A stretch of 21,091 bases of DNA. Origin: CAYYWW01 sp964475515. GTDB lineage: Archaea; Aenigmatarchaeota; Aenigmatarchaeia; QMZP01. Of this stretch, positions 7,262 to 15,500 are shown piece by piece. Each line of letters begins with the position of its first letter. The stretch's first letter is position 1. Under the pieces are notes generated by a model. That model did not search any database. It was not told the DNA's origin and saw only the letters and a list, made by a program, of their open reading frames with translations. The stretch is taken from assembly GCA_964475515.1 (NCBI GenBank), contig CAYYWW010000013.1, positions 1 to 21,091 on the forward strand. The letters are read 5' to 3'. The position numbers and the translations under genes were made by a program.

Positions 7262-8068
7262 TCACACCATATCTACTATATCCCTTTCGGTTATTATTCC
7301 AACTATCTCATGATCCTCTGTTACGGGCAGTCCACCCAACCTCATGGTTTTCATTGTTTTAATTGCTTTATAAATATCCTCATTGGGTTCTATTGATATC
7401 ACATTTTCTTTCATTGCAGATTTAACCGATCTTTTTAGTTTTTTTAACTCGCGCAACTTCCCTTTATTTTTTAAATACCTGAGTATATCATAAGGAGTAA
7501 CTATACCCACGACTATACCGTCTCTTACAACAGGAAGGCGTCTAAAACCAGCTCTGGTCATAGTTTTTGCTACTTCATAAATGGTGTTGTTATCTCTCAC
7601 AACCATTGGTTTATGTGTCATTGCTTCTTCAACCTTTATACCCAATTTTTTGTTAATACTGGGTAAAATATCAAAATCAGTTAATATTCCCTTAAGTTTT
7701 TTGTTATGAATTACTGGGTATCCACCCTTTCTACACCTTCTAAACACTTCAATAGCATCTCTGAGAGTGTTCGTTTTTTCCACTGTATAAACTTCTTTCT
7801 TCATTATTTCTGAAACAGGTCTCTTCATTGCCACTTTACTTCTTAACAAATAATCTAACACGTCGATGCTTGTCACTATACCTTTCAGATATTTTTTGGA
7901 ATTCACTACAGGAATTCTTCTAAAACCGAAAGAAAGCATCAAATCTATTATTTCTTTTACTGGTGTGTCTTCTCTGCAAGTCAGGACTTGCCTGCTTGCA
8001 ACGCTCAGTGCAGGTTCATTCAAGTTAAGGAAGTCCTTAACCTGCTTTCTTCTCCAAGTGATGAGCAT
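7262..8068 (-). CDS. Four-CBS-domain protein
   Basis: This 268-aa protein is built from four CBS domains (about 19-75, 85-137, 145-198 and 214-268), each with the typical pattern of a small hydrophobic strand, G-[FY]-R-R-[IL]-P-V or GGxPV, and a GI[VLI]T-x-x-D turn. Two Bateman pairs would form, usually binding adenine nucleotides such as AMP, ATP or SAM. There is no fused enzyme domain, so it probably regulates a partner. Its stop nearly touches the start of the Toprim gene, followed by dnaG, so a link to nucleic-acid metabolism or nucleotide sensing is inferred from position. The ATG at 8068 follows a weak AAGG element. The upstream 69 bp contain a short weak inverted repeat and no clear TATA box. 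Confidence 0.82.
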   Translation of the reverse strand: MLITWRRKQVKDFLNLNEPALSVASRQVLTCREDTPVKEIIDLMLSFGFRRIPVVNSKKYLKGIVTSIDVLDYLLRSKVAMKRPVSEIMKKEVYTVEKTNTLRDAIEVFRRCRKGGYPVIHNKKLKGILTDFDILPSINKKLGIKVEEAMTHKPMVVRDNNTIYEVAKTMTRAGFRRLPVVRDGIVVGIVTPYDILRYLKNKGKLRELKKLKRSVKSAMKENVISIEPNEDIYKAIKTMKTMRLGGLPVTEDHEIVGIITERDIVDMV

Positions 8069-8137
8069 AATAACCTTATGACATTAACAAGTGAAAAAAC
8101 TAAATCTACTTTTATTTAGATTATAGGTTTAAAAAGT

Positions 8138-8413
8138 TTAAAATAGTTTTCTTTTTCTTGCTGGATAATCTGCCCTTGAACTTAACATAATTCTTACGGT
8201 CGGTTGCACTGCTGATGATATCGCTTCATATATTTCTCTCATGTCACCTTCTCCTAGCGGTCTCGCTTCACCATTTTCTCCTATCTCCACACATTCATTG
8301 AAATATTCTGGTCTAAATTTTAATCCAAGCGCAGCTGCTTCTAAACCAGCATCCGTTATTTCAAATTGTATGTATTTCCCCCCGCGTTTACCCTCTGCAC
8401 GATATCCTGACAT
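8138..8413 (-). CDS. Small conserved-looking protein, function unknown
   Basis: I do not recognise this 91-aa protein. It is soluble with no membrane segment. It has a Gly/Lys-rich N-terminus, a mixed middle (FEITDAGLEAAALGL, then RPEYFNECVEIGENGEARPLGEGDM) and a basic C-terminal RADYPARKRKLF tail suggestive of nucleic-acid or ribosome contact. The ATG at 8413 is preferred over in-frame GTG codons upstream because GGTGGTG precedes it at four nt. A good TATA box (TTTATAAA, 8445-8452) lies about 35 nt upstream. It lies 69 nt upstream of the CBS gene on the same strand and may head that transcript. Confidence 0.65.
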   Translation of the reverse strand: MSGYRAEGKRGGKYIQFEITDAGLEAAALGLKFRPEYFNECVEIGENGEARPLGEGDMREIYEAISSAVQPTVRIMLSSRADYPARKRKLF

Positions 8414-8444
8414 ATTCACCACCTTTTAGTAATTAAAAATATTA

Positions 8445-8452
8445 TTTATAAA
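8445..8452 (-). promoter_or_regulatory. TATA box for the 91-aa protein gene
   Basis: On the minus strand this reads TTTATAAA, a near-consensus archaeal box. Transcription would start about 25 nt downstream, near 8423, leaving a short leader that holds the GGTGGTG ribosome site. Confidence 0.5.
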
Positions 8453-8453
8453 G

Positions 8454-8546
8454 CTTTCTATTCTCTTATATATATTTTGCAGTTTTCACAATAAAAAACG
8501 GTATTAAGAGAATATTTTTTTAAAAATTTTTTTGTAAGACATGTTA
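8454..8546. other. Intergenic T/A-run region
   Basis: No gene is seen. T7-A5-T7 at 8515-8533 is a symmetrical run that could terminate transcription, most plausibly of the minus-strand nuclease gene ending at 8547. On the minus strand the T run is only five long, so termination there is weakly supported. Confidence 0.3.
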
Positions 8547-9332
8547 TTAATAAGAATATTCTAAAACAATATCACCATCAGAATTCCACATTCTCACTAT
8601 GTCTCCATCGTTGTTCCATACAGCACTCTTTTGAGACCAGTACAGGTCTGTTGCATTGTTTTTACCTGGACCTGTATGAAGTTTAAACGTGGTTTTATTT
8701 TCAGCAATAAAATTAGGAAAGATATATATTTTATTAGATCCGTCGCTCAATTTCCATCCAGTTAGGTTAACAGGGTAGTCACACGAATTTCTGAATTCAA
8801 TGTACTCGTCGTTGAGGTTTTCATTATCATTTCCTTTTGCATTGTAATGAAAATAATAAACACCTATGCAGAATGCATCCCTTATGTTTGTAAAATTCCA
8901 TACACCCAGTTTGTTTTCTCTTGCTCTGCGCTCTGCTTCAAGAAACATAAGAGCATATTTTGTATTTGGTTCTATTATAAGCACTTTTGCATATCCCCTC
9001 TCAATCAGTTCCAGGTTTATAAACTCGTTGTCTATAAAGACGTATCTCAATAATCTACCGTATTTATCTCTTTCCACTTTGTCAGGTTTCAGTACAACCT
9101 TTTTGTCTTTAACTTTTTCAGTTAAGTAATCCTTTGCTTCTTTCCATAAAAACTGCCCCTTTTCAGGCGCATCTATTCCAAGCAATCTAACCCTTTCGTT
9201 ATTTTCCAACACAAATGTATCACCATCGATAACTCTTGTTACGTAATGTGTTTCTCCAAGTTGGATGTTAACGGATGCAACTAATAATAAAATCGCTGTT
9301 GCTCCCGCGGCCAGAAAAGTTTTTCTACTCAT
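8547..9332 (-). CDS. Exported staphylococcal-type nuclease with C-terminal lamin-tail domain
   Basis: This 261-aa protein has an N-terminal hydrophobic signal or anchor (about 7-22), a thermonuclease domain (about 28-145) and a lamin-tail domain (about 150-258). Nuclease residues are present: the Ca-binding DGD (36-38), Arg49 in RVRLLG, DAPE ending at Glu57, and Arg93 in DKYGR, matching Arg35, Glu43 and Arg87 of staphylococcal nuclease. The lamin-tail region shows DEYIEFRNSCDYPVNLTGW and a C-terminal NNDGDIVRMW pattern. It should cleave DNA or RNA outside the cell, perhaps for nutrient scavenging. I chose ATG 9332 over an in-frame TTG at 9341. The ATG overlaps the end of the HDAC-family gene by eight nt, so the two are probably co-expressed. 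Confidence 0.85.
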   Translation of the reverse strand: MSRKTFLAAGATAILLLVASVNIQLGETHYVTRVIDGDTFVLENNERVRLLGIDAPEKGQFLWKEAKDYLTEKVKDKKVVLKPDKVERDKYGRLLRYVFIDNEFINLELIERGYAKVLIIEPNTKYALMFLEAERRARENKLGVWNFTNIRDAFCIGVYYFHYNAKGNDNENLNDEYIEFRNSCDYPVNLTGWKLSDGSNKIYIFPNFIAENKTTFKLHTGPGKNNATDLYWSQKSAVWNNDGDIVRMWNSDGDIVLEYSY

Positions 9333-10176
9333 GTTTTTCAATTCCTTGTAAAAAGTTGTAAATACAGAATTTTAGATCATTACTATATCCTCCTTCAAGA
9401 ACGCTGAAAGATGATACACCTACGGATGACAACATAGATCCGATTTTGCGATAACTCTCTTTCTTTAAATTTATGTTTGAGATACTGTCTCCCTCATAAG
9501 TGTCAAATCCGGCCGATATAGCCAAAATCTCCGGTTTAAAATTTTTTATTGTTCTGATTACATGCTTGAATATTTTGAGATATTTATCCTCAGTAGTTCC
9601 TGGTGGCAAAGGAATATTTACACAGTTTTTTTCTGTTTTGAAACCAGTTCCTGGAAAAAGTGGAACTTGATGTATGGATATGTACAACACACTCTCGTCT
9701 CCCAAAAATATATCTTGCGTTCCATTACCGTGATGAACATCGAAATCGCATATAGCAATTTTCATATTTCTTTTTTGTTGTAATTTTTTCACTGCTACAG
9801 CTATGTTATTGAAGTAACAAAACCCTCCTAAGAAATCTCTTCCTGCGTGGTGACCAGGAGGTCTCATCAAAGAAAAAGAATTTATACCTTTCAACGCAAG
9901 TTGCGCCGCCTTTATCGCTCCTCCCACAGAAAGTAAAGCATAATTGTATATATTTTTTATATTTGGTGTATCAAAATCGAAAAAATCGTTTTTCTTAACT
10001 TTTTTTATTAAGTCCTCGGTGTGCACAAGTCTAAGGTCTTTTTCTTTACAAACAGACGGTTTTGTGAATTCGAATTTATCTTTTAAGAATTCATAACTAG
10101 AGGAAACCCTGGATGGTGATTCTGGATGTCCTGGAGATTCATATTCAAGGCATTTCTCTGAGAAGACAATCTTCAT
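9325..10176 (-). CDS. Histone-deacetylase / acetoin-utilization family zinc amidohydrolase
   Basis: This 283-aa enzyme of the HDAC superfamily retains the catalytic set. RPPGHHAG (105-112) holds the paired His109/His110. DFDVHHGNGTQDIF (144-157) gives zinc ligands Asp146 and His148. SAGFD (221-225) gives the third ligand, Asp225. LEGGY (260-264) supplies the transition-state Tyr264. It is slightly shorter than most family members (300 or more). It would deacetylate a protein lysine, a polyamine or another N-acetyl substrate in the cytoplasm. Bacterial and archaeal members are often annotated acetoin-utilization proteins without direct evidence. Its 3' end overlaps the nuclease start, and it begins 24 nt after the 469-aa gene on the same strand. 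Confidence 0.87.
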   Translation of the reverse strand: MKIVFSEKCLEYESPGHPESPSRVSSSYEFLKDKFEFTKPSVCKEKDLRLVHTEDLIKKVKKNDFFDFDTPNIKNIYNYALLSVGGAIKAAQLALKGINSFSLMRPPGHHAGRDFLGGFCYFNNIAVAVKKLQQKRNMKIAICDFDVHHGNGTQDIFLGDESVLYISIHQVPLFPGTGFKTEKNCVNIPLPPGTTEDKYLKIFKHVIRTIKNFKPEILAISAGFDTYEGDSISNINLKKESYRKIGSMLSSVGVSSFSVLEGGYSNDLKFCIYNFLQGIEKHE

Positions 10177-10200
10177 GTTTTTTATTTATTAATTTACAAT

Positions 10201-11610
10201 TTATTCTTCTGTGCAGTATTCTGGGATTATTTCTTCTTTTATATTTTTGAATCGTGATGTATATCCTCTAATCCTATCCCTCACAGAACGGGCTAAAGAA
10301 CGAATTTCACTTCGTTCAACATTTCTTTCGGTAATTTCGTGTAAATATCTTCTACTAGTTTTTTGTGTTATTTCCTCTAAGCTCTCTTCGATATCATCAC
10401 AAAGTTCCTCAAATTCTCCGTTGTATCTTCCTCTTAACAATAAAATGCACATGTAAGCATCCCTTAGTTCATCTTTCACCAGCTTCATCCTATCTAGAGT
10501 GGAACCAAGATGCATGTCATCAATATCTTGCAAAAATTTTAATGTCCTTGTAAAATGATATTCTACCCTCTCCAATGGGTTTTCAAGGTCTCTTCTTTCA
10601 CTTCTATATATGTGTATATTTCTTTCTGGAACAAGTTGATTTTCTTGGATATAATCAACTGCTTTGTCACTTAAAACAGTAACATCATTAACTTTTTCTA
10701 TAAACCCAGACTGTTCCCATGTTTCAAGTATATCAGGATCTATATCAGCTGGTACATATATACTGTCCAAACTACTTAATACCTTTAATTCTTTTACCAG
10801 AGGCATACGGTACACTTTTCTTCTACGCTTAGGATCATACGCTGTAATAACCTGTGACATATTATTAACAGTTCTATGAAACGTTATCTTTGGAAGCTCG
10901 AAAAGAGAAAATAATGTACATTTTTCTAATATCTCTCTATAATCCATCCATTTCGCTGACAATACTCGTTCTATTTCCGACCTTATATCATCCTCTCTTA
11001 TCAATTTTTTAGGTTTAGGTACCTCAATATCAAACAAAGAATAAAGCTCTTCTAACTTTCTTAACCTTCCTTTAAAGCTCTGAAAGATATGTTTAACAGA
11101 ACCCTTTTCTAAAGGAGGAAGATATTCTTTAACTTTTTGCAAATCCCCGCCAGCTATTTCTATTTTTTCTTTGTCTGTTCCATTTATATTAGATAACAGA
11201 TATTCAAAACATCTTTCTGATAAAAATTCTGCAAATTCAGCAACATCTTCTGATAAATCGTCTAATTCTGATAGTATATCTGAAAGTTCTGTATAAAACG
11301 CATCGCTTGATTTTCTTTTTGGAAGAAGTGATCTTGGCGTTCTTATATTTTCCAGGAAGTGTTGATGGGCCATCAAGCATTTTTTGAGATCTCTCTCACG
11401 GGCATATAACTCATCAAAAGAGAGGAACCCTTCTTGGATATCGTTAGTAAATGTGCTGAGCAGAGCCATCGCATAATATCTTAGTTGCGAAAAATTTTCA
11501 TGATCTAAAGGATTACTAAACCAGACATCGCTCTCATAGAGTCTCTGTGCATTTTCTATAACATTTCCTAACAAACCTTCGTAATATTTTGTTAGGATTT
11601 GCTCATACAT
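10201..11610 (-). CDS. Unknown 469-aa helical protein with possible winged-helix segment
   Basis: I do not recognise this protein. It is cytoplasmic, acidic and mainly helical. An N-terminal helical block (1-195) includes a strongly acidic Leu-rich coiled-coil-like stretch around 105-130. The region 218-270 has a winged-helix-like pattern: EILEK, FHRTVNNMSQVI, then a basic wing ending KRRRKVYRM. The 278-328 region carries another small domain with GFIEKVNDVTVLSDKAVDYI, also HTH-like. The C-terminal helices (345-465) contain many Glu/Arg pairs. It could be an archaeal chromatin- or transcription-associated protein, but that is inference. The ATG at 11610 is preceded by GTGGT and AT-rich sequence. 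Upstream on the same strand is the TBP-like gene; downstream, 24 nt away, is the HDAC-family gene. Confidence 0.7.
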   Translation of the reverse strand: MYEQILTKYYEGLLGNVIENAQRLYESDVWFSNPLDHENFSQLRYYAMALLSTFTNDIQEGFLSFDELYARERDLKKCLMAHQHFLENIRTPRSLLPKRKSSDAFYTELSDILSELDDLSEDVAEFAEFLSERCFEYLLSNINGTDKEKIEIAGGDLQKVKEYLPPLEKGSVKHIFQSFKGRLRKLEELYSLFDIEVPKPKKLIREDDIRSEIERVLSAKWMDYREILEKCTLFSLFELPKITFHRTVNNMSQVITAYDPKRRRKVYRMPLVKELKVLSSLDSIYVPADIDPDILETWEQSGFIEKVNDVTVLSDKAVDYIQENQLVPERNIHIYRSERRDLENPLERVEYHFTRTLKFLQDIDDMHLGSTLDRMKLVKDELRDAYMCILLLRGRYNGEFEELCDDIEESLEEITQKTSRRYLHEITERNVERSEIRSLARSVRDRIRGYTSRFKNIKEEIIPEYCTEE

Positions 11611-11635
11611 ACCACTTTCGATTAAAAATTAACAG

Positions 11636-11650
11636 AAAAAAATTAAAATT
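11636..11650 (-). terminator. Possible T-rich terminator after the TBP-like gene
   Basis: Nine nt after the stop of the minus-strand gene at 11659, the transcript would read AATTTTAATTTTTTT. A T-rich tract is the usual archaeal termination signal. The same region serves as upstream DNA for the next gene. Confidence 0.35.
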
Positions 11651-11658
11651 TTATTATT

Positions 11659-12018
11659 TCACTCGGATAGGAATTGGTATTGTTTCATAAGATTAGAAAT
11701 TGTTTCAACTGTTCTCATAACATCTTTTTCGTTTTTTGCTTTTTTGATAAGAATCTTTCCCCCCTCGAATAACGTTATTGATTTTTCTTCAAAATCAAAA
11801 CTAACAAGTCCAAGATTTTTTAACACTTTAACATTTCTAAAACCGCCTTCACTTAGTTTGCTAAAAATTTCACCCAGCTTAGCAATATCTATTGGTTTCT
11901 CTACGGATATGTGGGCGTTTGCTATTTTTTTATCTTTCTCTGTGCATGGTTTTATATAATTTATTTTGAATTTTGCTTTTGGCCTGATGATACTTACTGT
12001 TTCCCCTTTTTCTTCCAT
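11659..12018 (-). CDS. Single TBP-repeat-like protein
   Basis: This 119-aa protein resembles one half of archaeal TATA-binding protein. Residues 32-112 follow the TBP repeat order: NAHISV, PIDIAKLGEIF, LGLVSFDF, then ITLFEGGKILIKKAKNEKDVMRTVETI, comparable to the TBP pattern of a Leu-Ile-Phe-x-x-Gly-Lys strand followed by an AKS-E-E helix. Phe84 sits where TBP has a DNA-kinking phenylalanine; the phenylalanine expected before LGLV is absent. TBP has two such repeats in one chain, so this one would need to dimerise or act differently. I chose ATG 12018 over an in-frame TTG (12027) because a TATA box lies 21-32 nt upstream, as for leaderless genes. The link to TBP is pattern recognition only and needs a profile search. 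Confidence 0.65.
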   Translation of the reverse strand: MEEKGETVSIIRPKAKFKINYIKPCTEKDKKIANAHISVEKPIDIAKLGEIFSKLSEGGFRNVKVLKNLGLVSFDFEEKSITLFEGGKILIKKAKNEKDVMRTVETISNLMKQYQFLSE

Positions 12019-12038
12019 ATAATTCAATTTTAAGTTGT

Positions 12039-12050
12039 GATTATAAAAGG
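12039..12050 (-). promoter_or_regulatory. TATA box of the TBP-like gene
   Basis: The minus strand reads CCTTTTATAATC, centred about 26 nt before ATG 12018. This supports that start and a leaderless transcript. The box lies in the 71-bp divergent spacer shared with the lipoprotein gene. Confidence 0.55.
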
Positions 12051-12089
12051 TATGCCAAGAATTTTAACACAGTTGATTAAAATATAATT

Positions 12090-12509
12090 ATGGCTCCAAA
12101 TAAAGTGCTTCTGACATTTTTTGTGATATTGTTGGGCCTAATAATATCAGGATGTGCGCAAGAGGCATTAACACCTGGTGAAGTTATTAAGAAAAGTGAA
12201 ATGTTAGAAAATCAAACAATAAAAGTATGGGGAGTCGCTGATGTTTATAGGTTAATATGCACGCAAAAAGAATGTTTCTTAGAAAATCCATGTTGTAATA
12301 TATGCTCAGGCAGTTTAGTCTTGAAAGCAATGGGAAAGAAAATAATATTAACGGGAAAATATGATGGGAAAGATGTTAAATGCAGCGGAAATGAATGCAA
12401 ACAAGAGTGCTACCCATTGAAGGCTGGAAGAAAATATGAAGTGACAGGAATATTGAAAAAAGTTAACAACCAGTATAAACTTTATTTGATAGATTTTAGA
12501 GAGCTATGA
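12090..12509 (+). CDS. Cys-rich lipoprotein, probable OB-fold
   Basis: This 139-aa protein has a classic lipoprotein signal: a hydrophobic stretch (6-20) ending in IISGC, with Cys22 as the lipid-modified residue. The mature part contains eight further cysteines (57, 62, 68, 69, 72, 98, 103, 107), probably disulfide-bonded. Its layout (QTIKVWGVADVY, GKKIILTGKYDG, GRKYEVTGILKKVNNQYKLYLIDF) suggests a small beta-barrel of the OB type, as in bacterial and archaeal exported OB-fold proteins. No catalytic residues are evident. The last four bases, ATGA, contain the start of the S8 protease gene, so the two are translationally coupled; this lipoprotein may help fold, inhibit or anchor the protease. 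The fold and the partnership are inferred. Confidence 0.75.
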   Translation: MAPNKVLLTFFVILLGLIISGCAQEALTPGEVIKKSEMLENQTIKVWGVADVYRLICTQKECFLENPCCNICSGSLVLKAMGKKIILTGKYDGKDVKCSGNECKQECYPLKAGRKYEVTGILKKVNNQYKLYLIDFREL

Positions 12510-15500
12510 TGAGAAAAACAATCCTCAGTATTTTGTTTGTAGTATTAGCGTTTCATGTAACTTCAATAGTCTCTGGTTTCAATATAGATAGTAACAATTC
12601 ATTGCCAAAAATATATCTGAAATCCAGAACAATATCACCTGTCCAAACCAAACTTACAGGTTTCCGAAGTTTTTCGTTTCTTGTTCAAAAGGACAAATAT
12701 ATAATACTACAGTTCGACCACATACCTTCCCTTGAAGAAAGAAAAAACCTTGAACACAAAGGAATAAAACTCCTGAGTTACATACCTGAAAGGGCATGGA
12801 TTGCACATGTAGATAGCGTGTACAAACTCAATCAAATAAAAGGCGTAACATTCTATGATGAAATTAAAAGTTCTGATAAAATATCTCCAAACGTTTTGAA
12901 ACAGTTGGAAAGAGGCCAAAAAATAAAAGTATCTATCATATTTTTTTCTGATGCTCCTCAAGAAAAAAGAGAGGAGATCGCCACAAAATACAATGTTAAT
13001 AAGAAAAAATTAGGTTTGGATGAAATCAAAAAATTAGCTTCTGAGAATGAGGTTAAATGGATAGACTCAGCTGATTTTAAATTCAAAGCATTCAACGATG
13101 GTGCCAGAGCGGCAGTTGGTGTCGATCCTTTACATTCAGCACCATACAATTTATTAGGAACAGATGTTGTTGTTGCAGAATGGGATGNNNNNNNNNNNNN
13201 NNNNNNNNNNNNNNNNNNNNNNNNNNNNNNNNNNNNNNNNNNNNNNNNNNNNNNNNNNNNNNNNNNNNNNNNNNNNNNNNNNNNNNNAACGATTCTATAG
13301 TAAATCACAATGCTGTAATATCGCACAATTCTTGGGGATATGATGTAACACTAACAGGATGTGACGAAGGAATGGGTAATTATGATGAATTTTCTCAAGC
13401 ATATGATAACATAACAAGAGGCATGGGCGTTGATGGTCGTATGACTGTTGTTTTTGCTGCAGGAAATGAAAGAGACAAAACATACTGTAATCAAACAGAA
13501 AATCCGTATAATACAACAGCGGGTCCCGGTGGGACGGCCAAAAATGTTATAACAGTTGGAGCGGTAAATTCTAATGATAACTCAATGACAGATTTTAGTT
13601 CATGGGGACCAACAGATGACGGTAGAATAAAACCAGATTTGGTGGCTCCTGGTTGCCAGTTAACTGGAGACTTAGGAATAACCTCAACTATTACAGGCAA
13701 CACATATGGAACATATTGCGGAACATCACAAGCAGCCCCTGTTGTTTCTGGTGTTGCTGCTTTAATTTATGAAAAATATAGAGAAGTTTTTGGAGACGAT
13801 CCATTACCTTCGACTGTAAAGGCTATAATGATACACACAGCAGAAGACCTAAATAACACAGGTCCTGATTACACAACTGGATGGGGTCTTGTGAATGCAA
13901 CACGAGCAATAAACAAAATAGCCGAAAATACAAATGATGTTACGGTTATTTTGGAAGGAAATGTTACAACAACAGGAGAGACAGATGTGTATTATATCAA
14001 TGTACCTTCCGGACAAAGCAGTTTAAAAATAACATTAGTTTGGGATGACTACCCAGCAGATATAACAGCAGCCAAACAACTTGTAAACGACTTAGACCTT
14101 GTAGTAACAAATTCTTCCGGCGACAGATTTTATCCATGGACTCTTGATAAAAATAACCCGTCTTTACCCGCTGTGAAAAACCAGAGAGATGATACTAATA
14201 ATGTAGAACAGGTTTATGTTGAAAACCCAAATGCTGGCGTTTGGATCATAAAAGTAAATGCTACAACTCTGCCCTATCCCATCCAAACATACTCCCTGAT
14301 TGTTGATAATGATGTTAACGAGTTTGTTCCCATTGTTACACTGGAAAGTCCAGAAAATGGTTATTCGACACGAAATTCTTATGTTGATTTTAACTGTTCG
14401 GTTTCGAGTACGGTTGAATTGAAAAACGTAACGTTGTATACAAATGCATATGGAGTGTGGGAAGCAAATGAAACAAAAAACATAACAGGAACATCTAATT
14501 CTTCTTTATGGACACTAACTGGAATATCAGAGGGTAATTATATATGGAACTGTTTGGCATATGATACTCTAAACAGGTCAAGTTGGGCTTTACAAAATAA
14601 AACATTTAAAATAGCAATACCGCCGCTGTGGTATGGAAATTCAACAGATCTTGTAACAATCTACTCACCAAATAACTTATCTTTTTTTAATATATCGTGG
14701 AACGACACTAGTGGTATAAGCATAGTATTTATAGAAGGAAATTGGTCAGGAACGCCACAAAACTATACTATGTACTACTCCGATGGTGTTTATCAATATA
14801 ATGTTACACTTCCAGGTGGCAATTACTATTGGAGAAGCTGGGCGAATGATACGTTCGGTAATTGGAACGTTTCAGATACGTGGCATTTCAGTGTGGAAAA
14901 ATTAAATTCCACAATCACATTATTATTAAACGGAACAGATGGTAATTTTTCAATTCTTGAAGATCAATATGTTAATATAACAGCATACAGTGATAGAACT
15001 GGAAACATCTCCATATATTCTAATGGAATATTATATAGTTTTGGAGAATCTCCGCTTACAAATATATCTTTGTTTGAAAACCCAGGAACATACAATATAA
15101 CAGCTGTATTTAATGAAAATCAGAACTATTCTTCAAACTGGACAACACAATGGCTCATCGTTAATGACACAACACCACCAACTGTAGCAAATCAAGCTCT
15201 GTTTCCACCGTTGTTGTTAAAAGGAGAAAATGTTAGCATATGGGCAAATATAAACGACAACGACGTGTTAGCGTACATACATTATAACATATCAAATTCA
15301 ACGTGGTACGACTTAATGGTTTTTAATAACCTCTCTGGTGGACTCTATAATAAAAGTTACAACACAACAAATCTTACACATGGTATATATAACGTTTCAA
15401 TTTTTGCAAATGACACCGCGGGAAATAACAATACTGTTATCATAGGAACTTTTGAAGTGGCAGAGGCAGAGAACGTCAAAGTGTACATATTTGATGATCA

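Noticed and set aside
8100..8122. Inverted repeat AATCTA/TAGATT as terminator
   Set aside because: Only six AT-rich base pairs with an eight-nt loop and no following T run; expected by chance in this composition.
8515..8533. T7-A5-T7 run as a strong bidirectional terminator
   Set aside because: The minus strand, which needs it, has only five Ts; recorded as weak within the intergenic entry.
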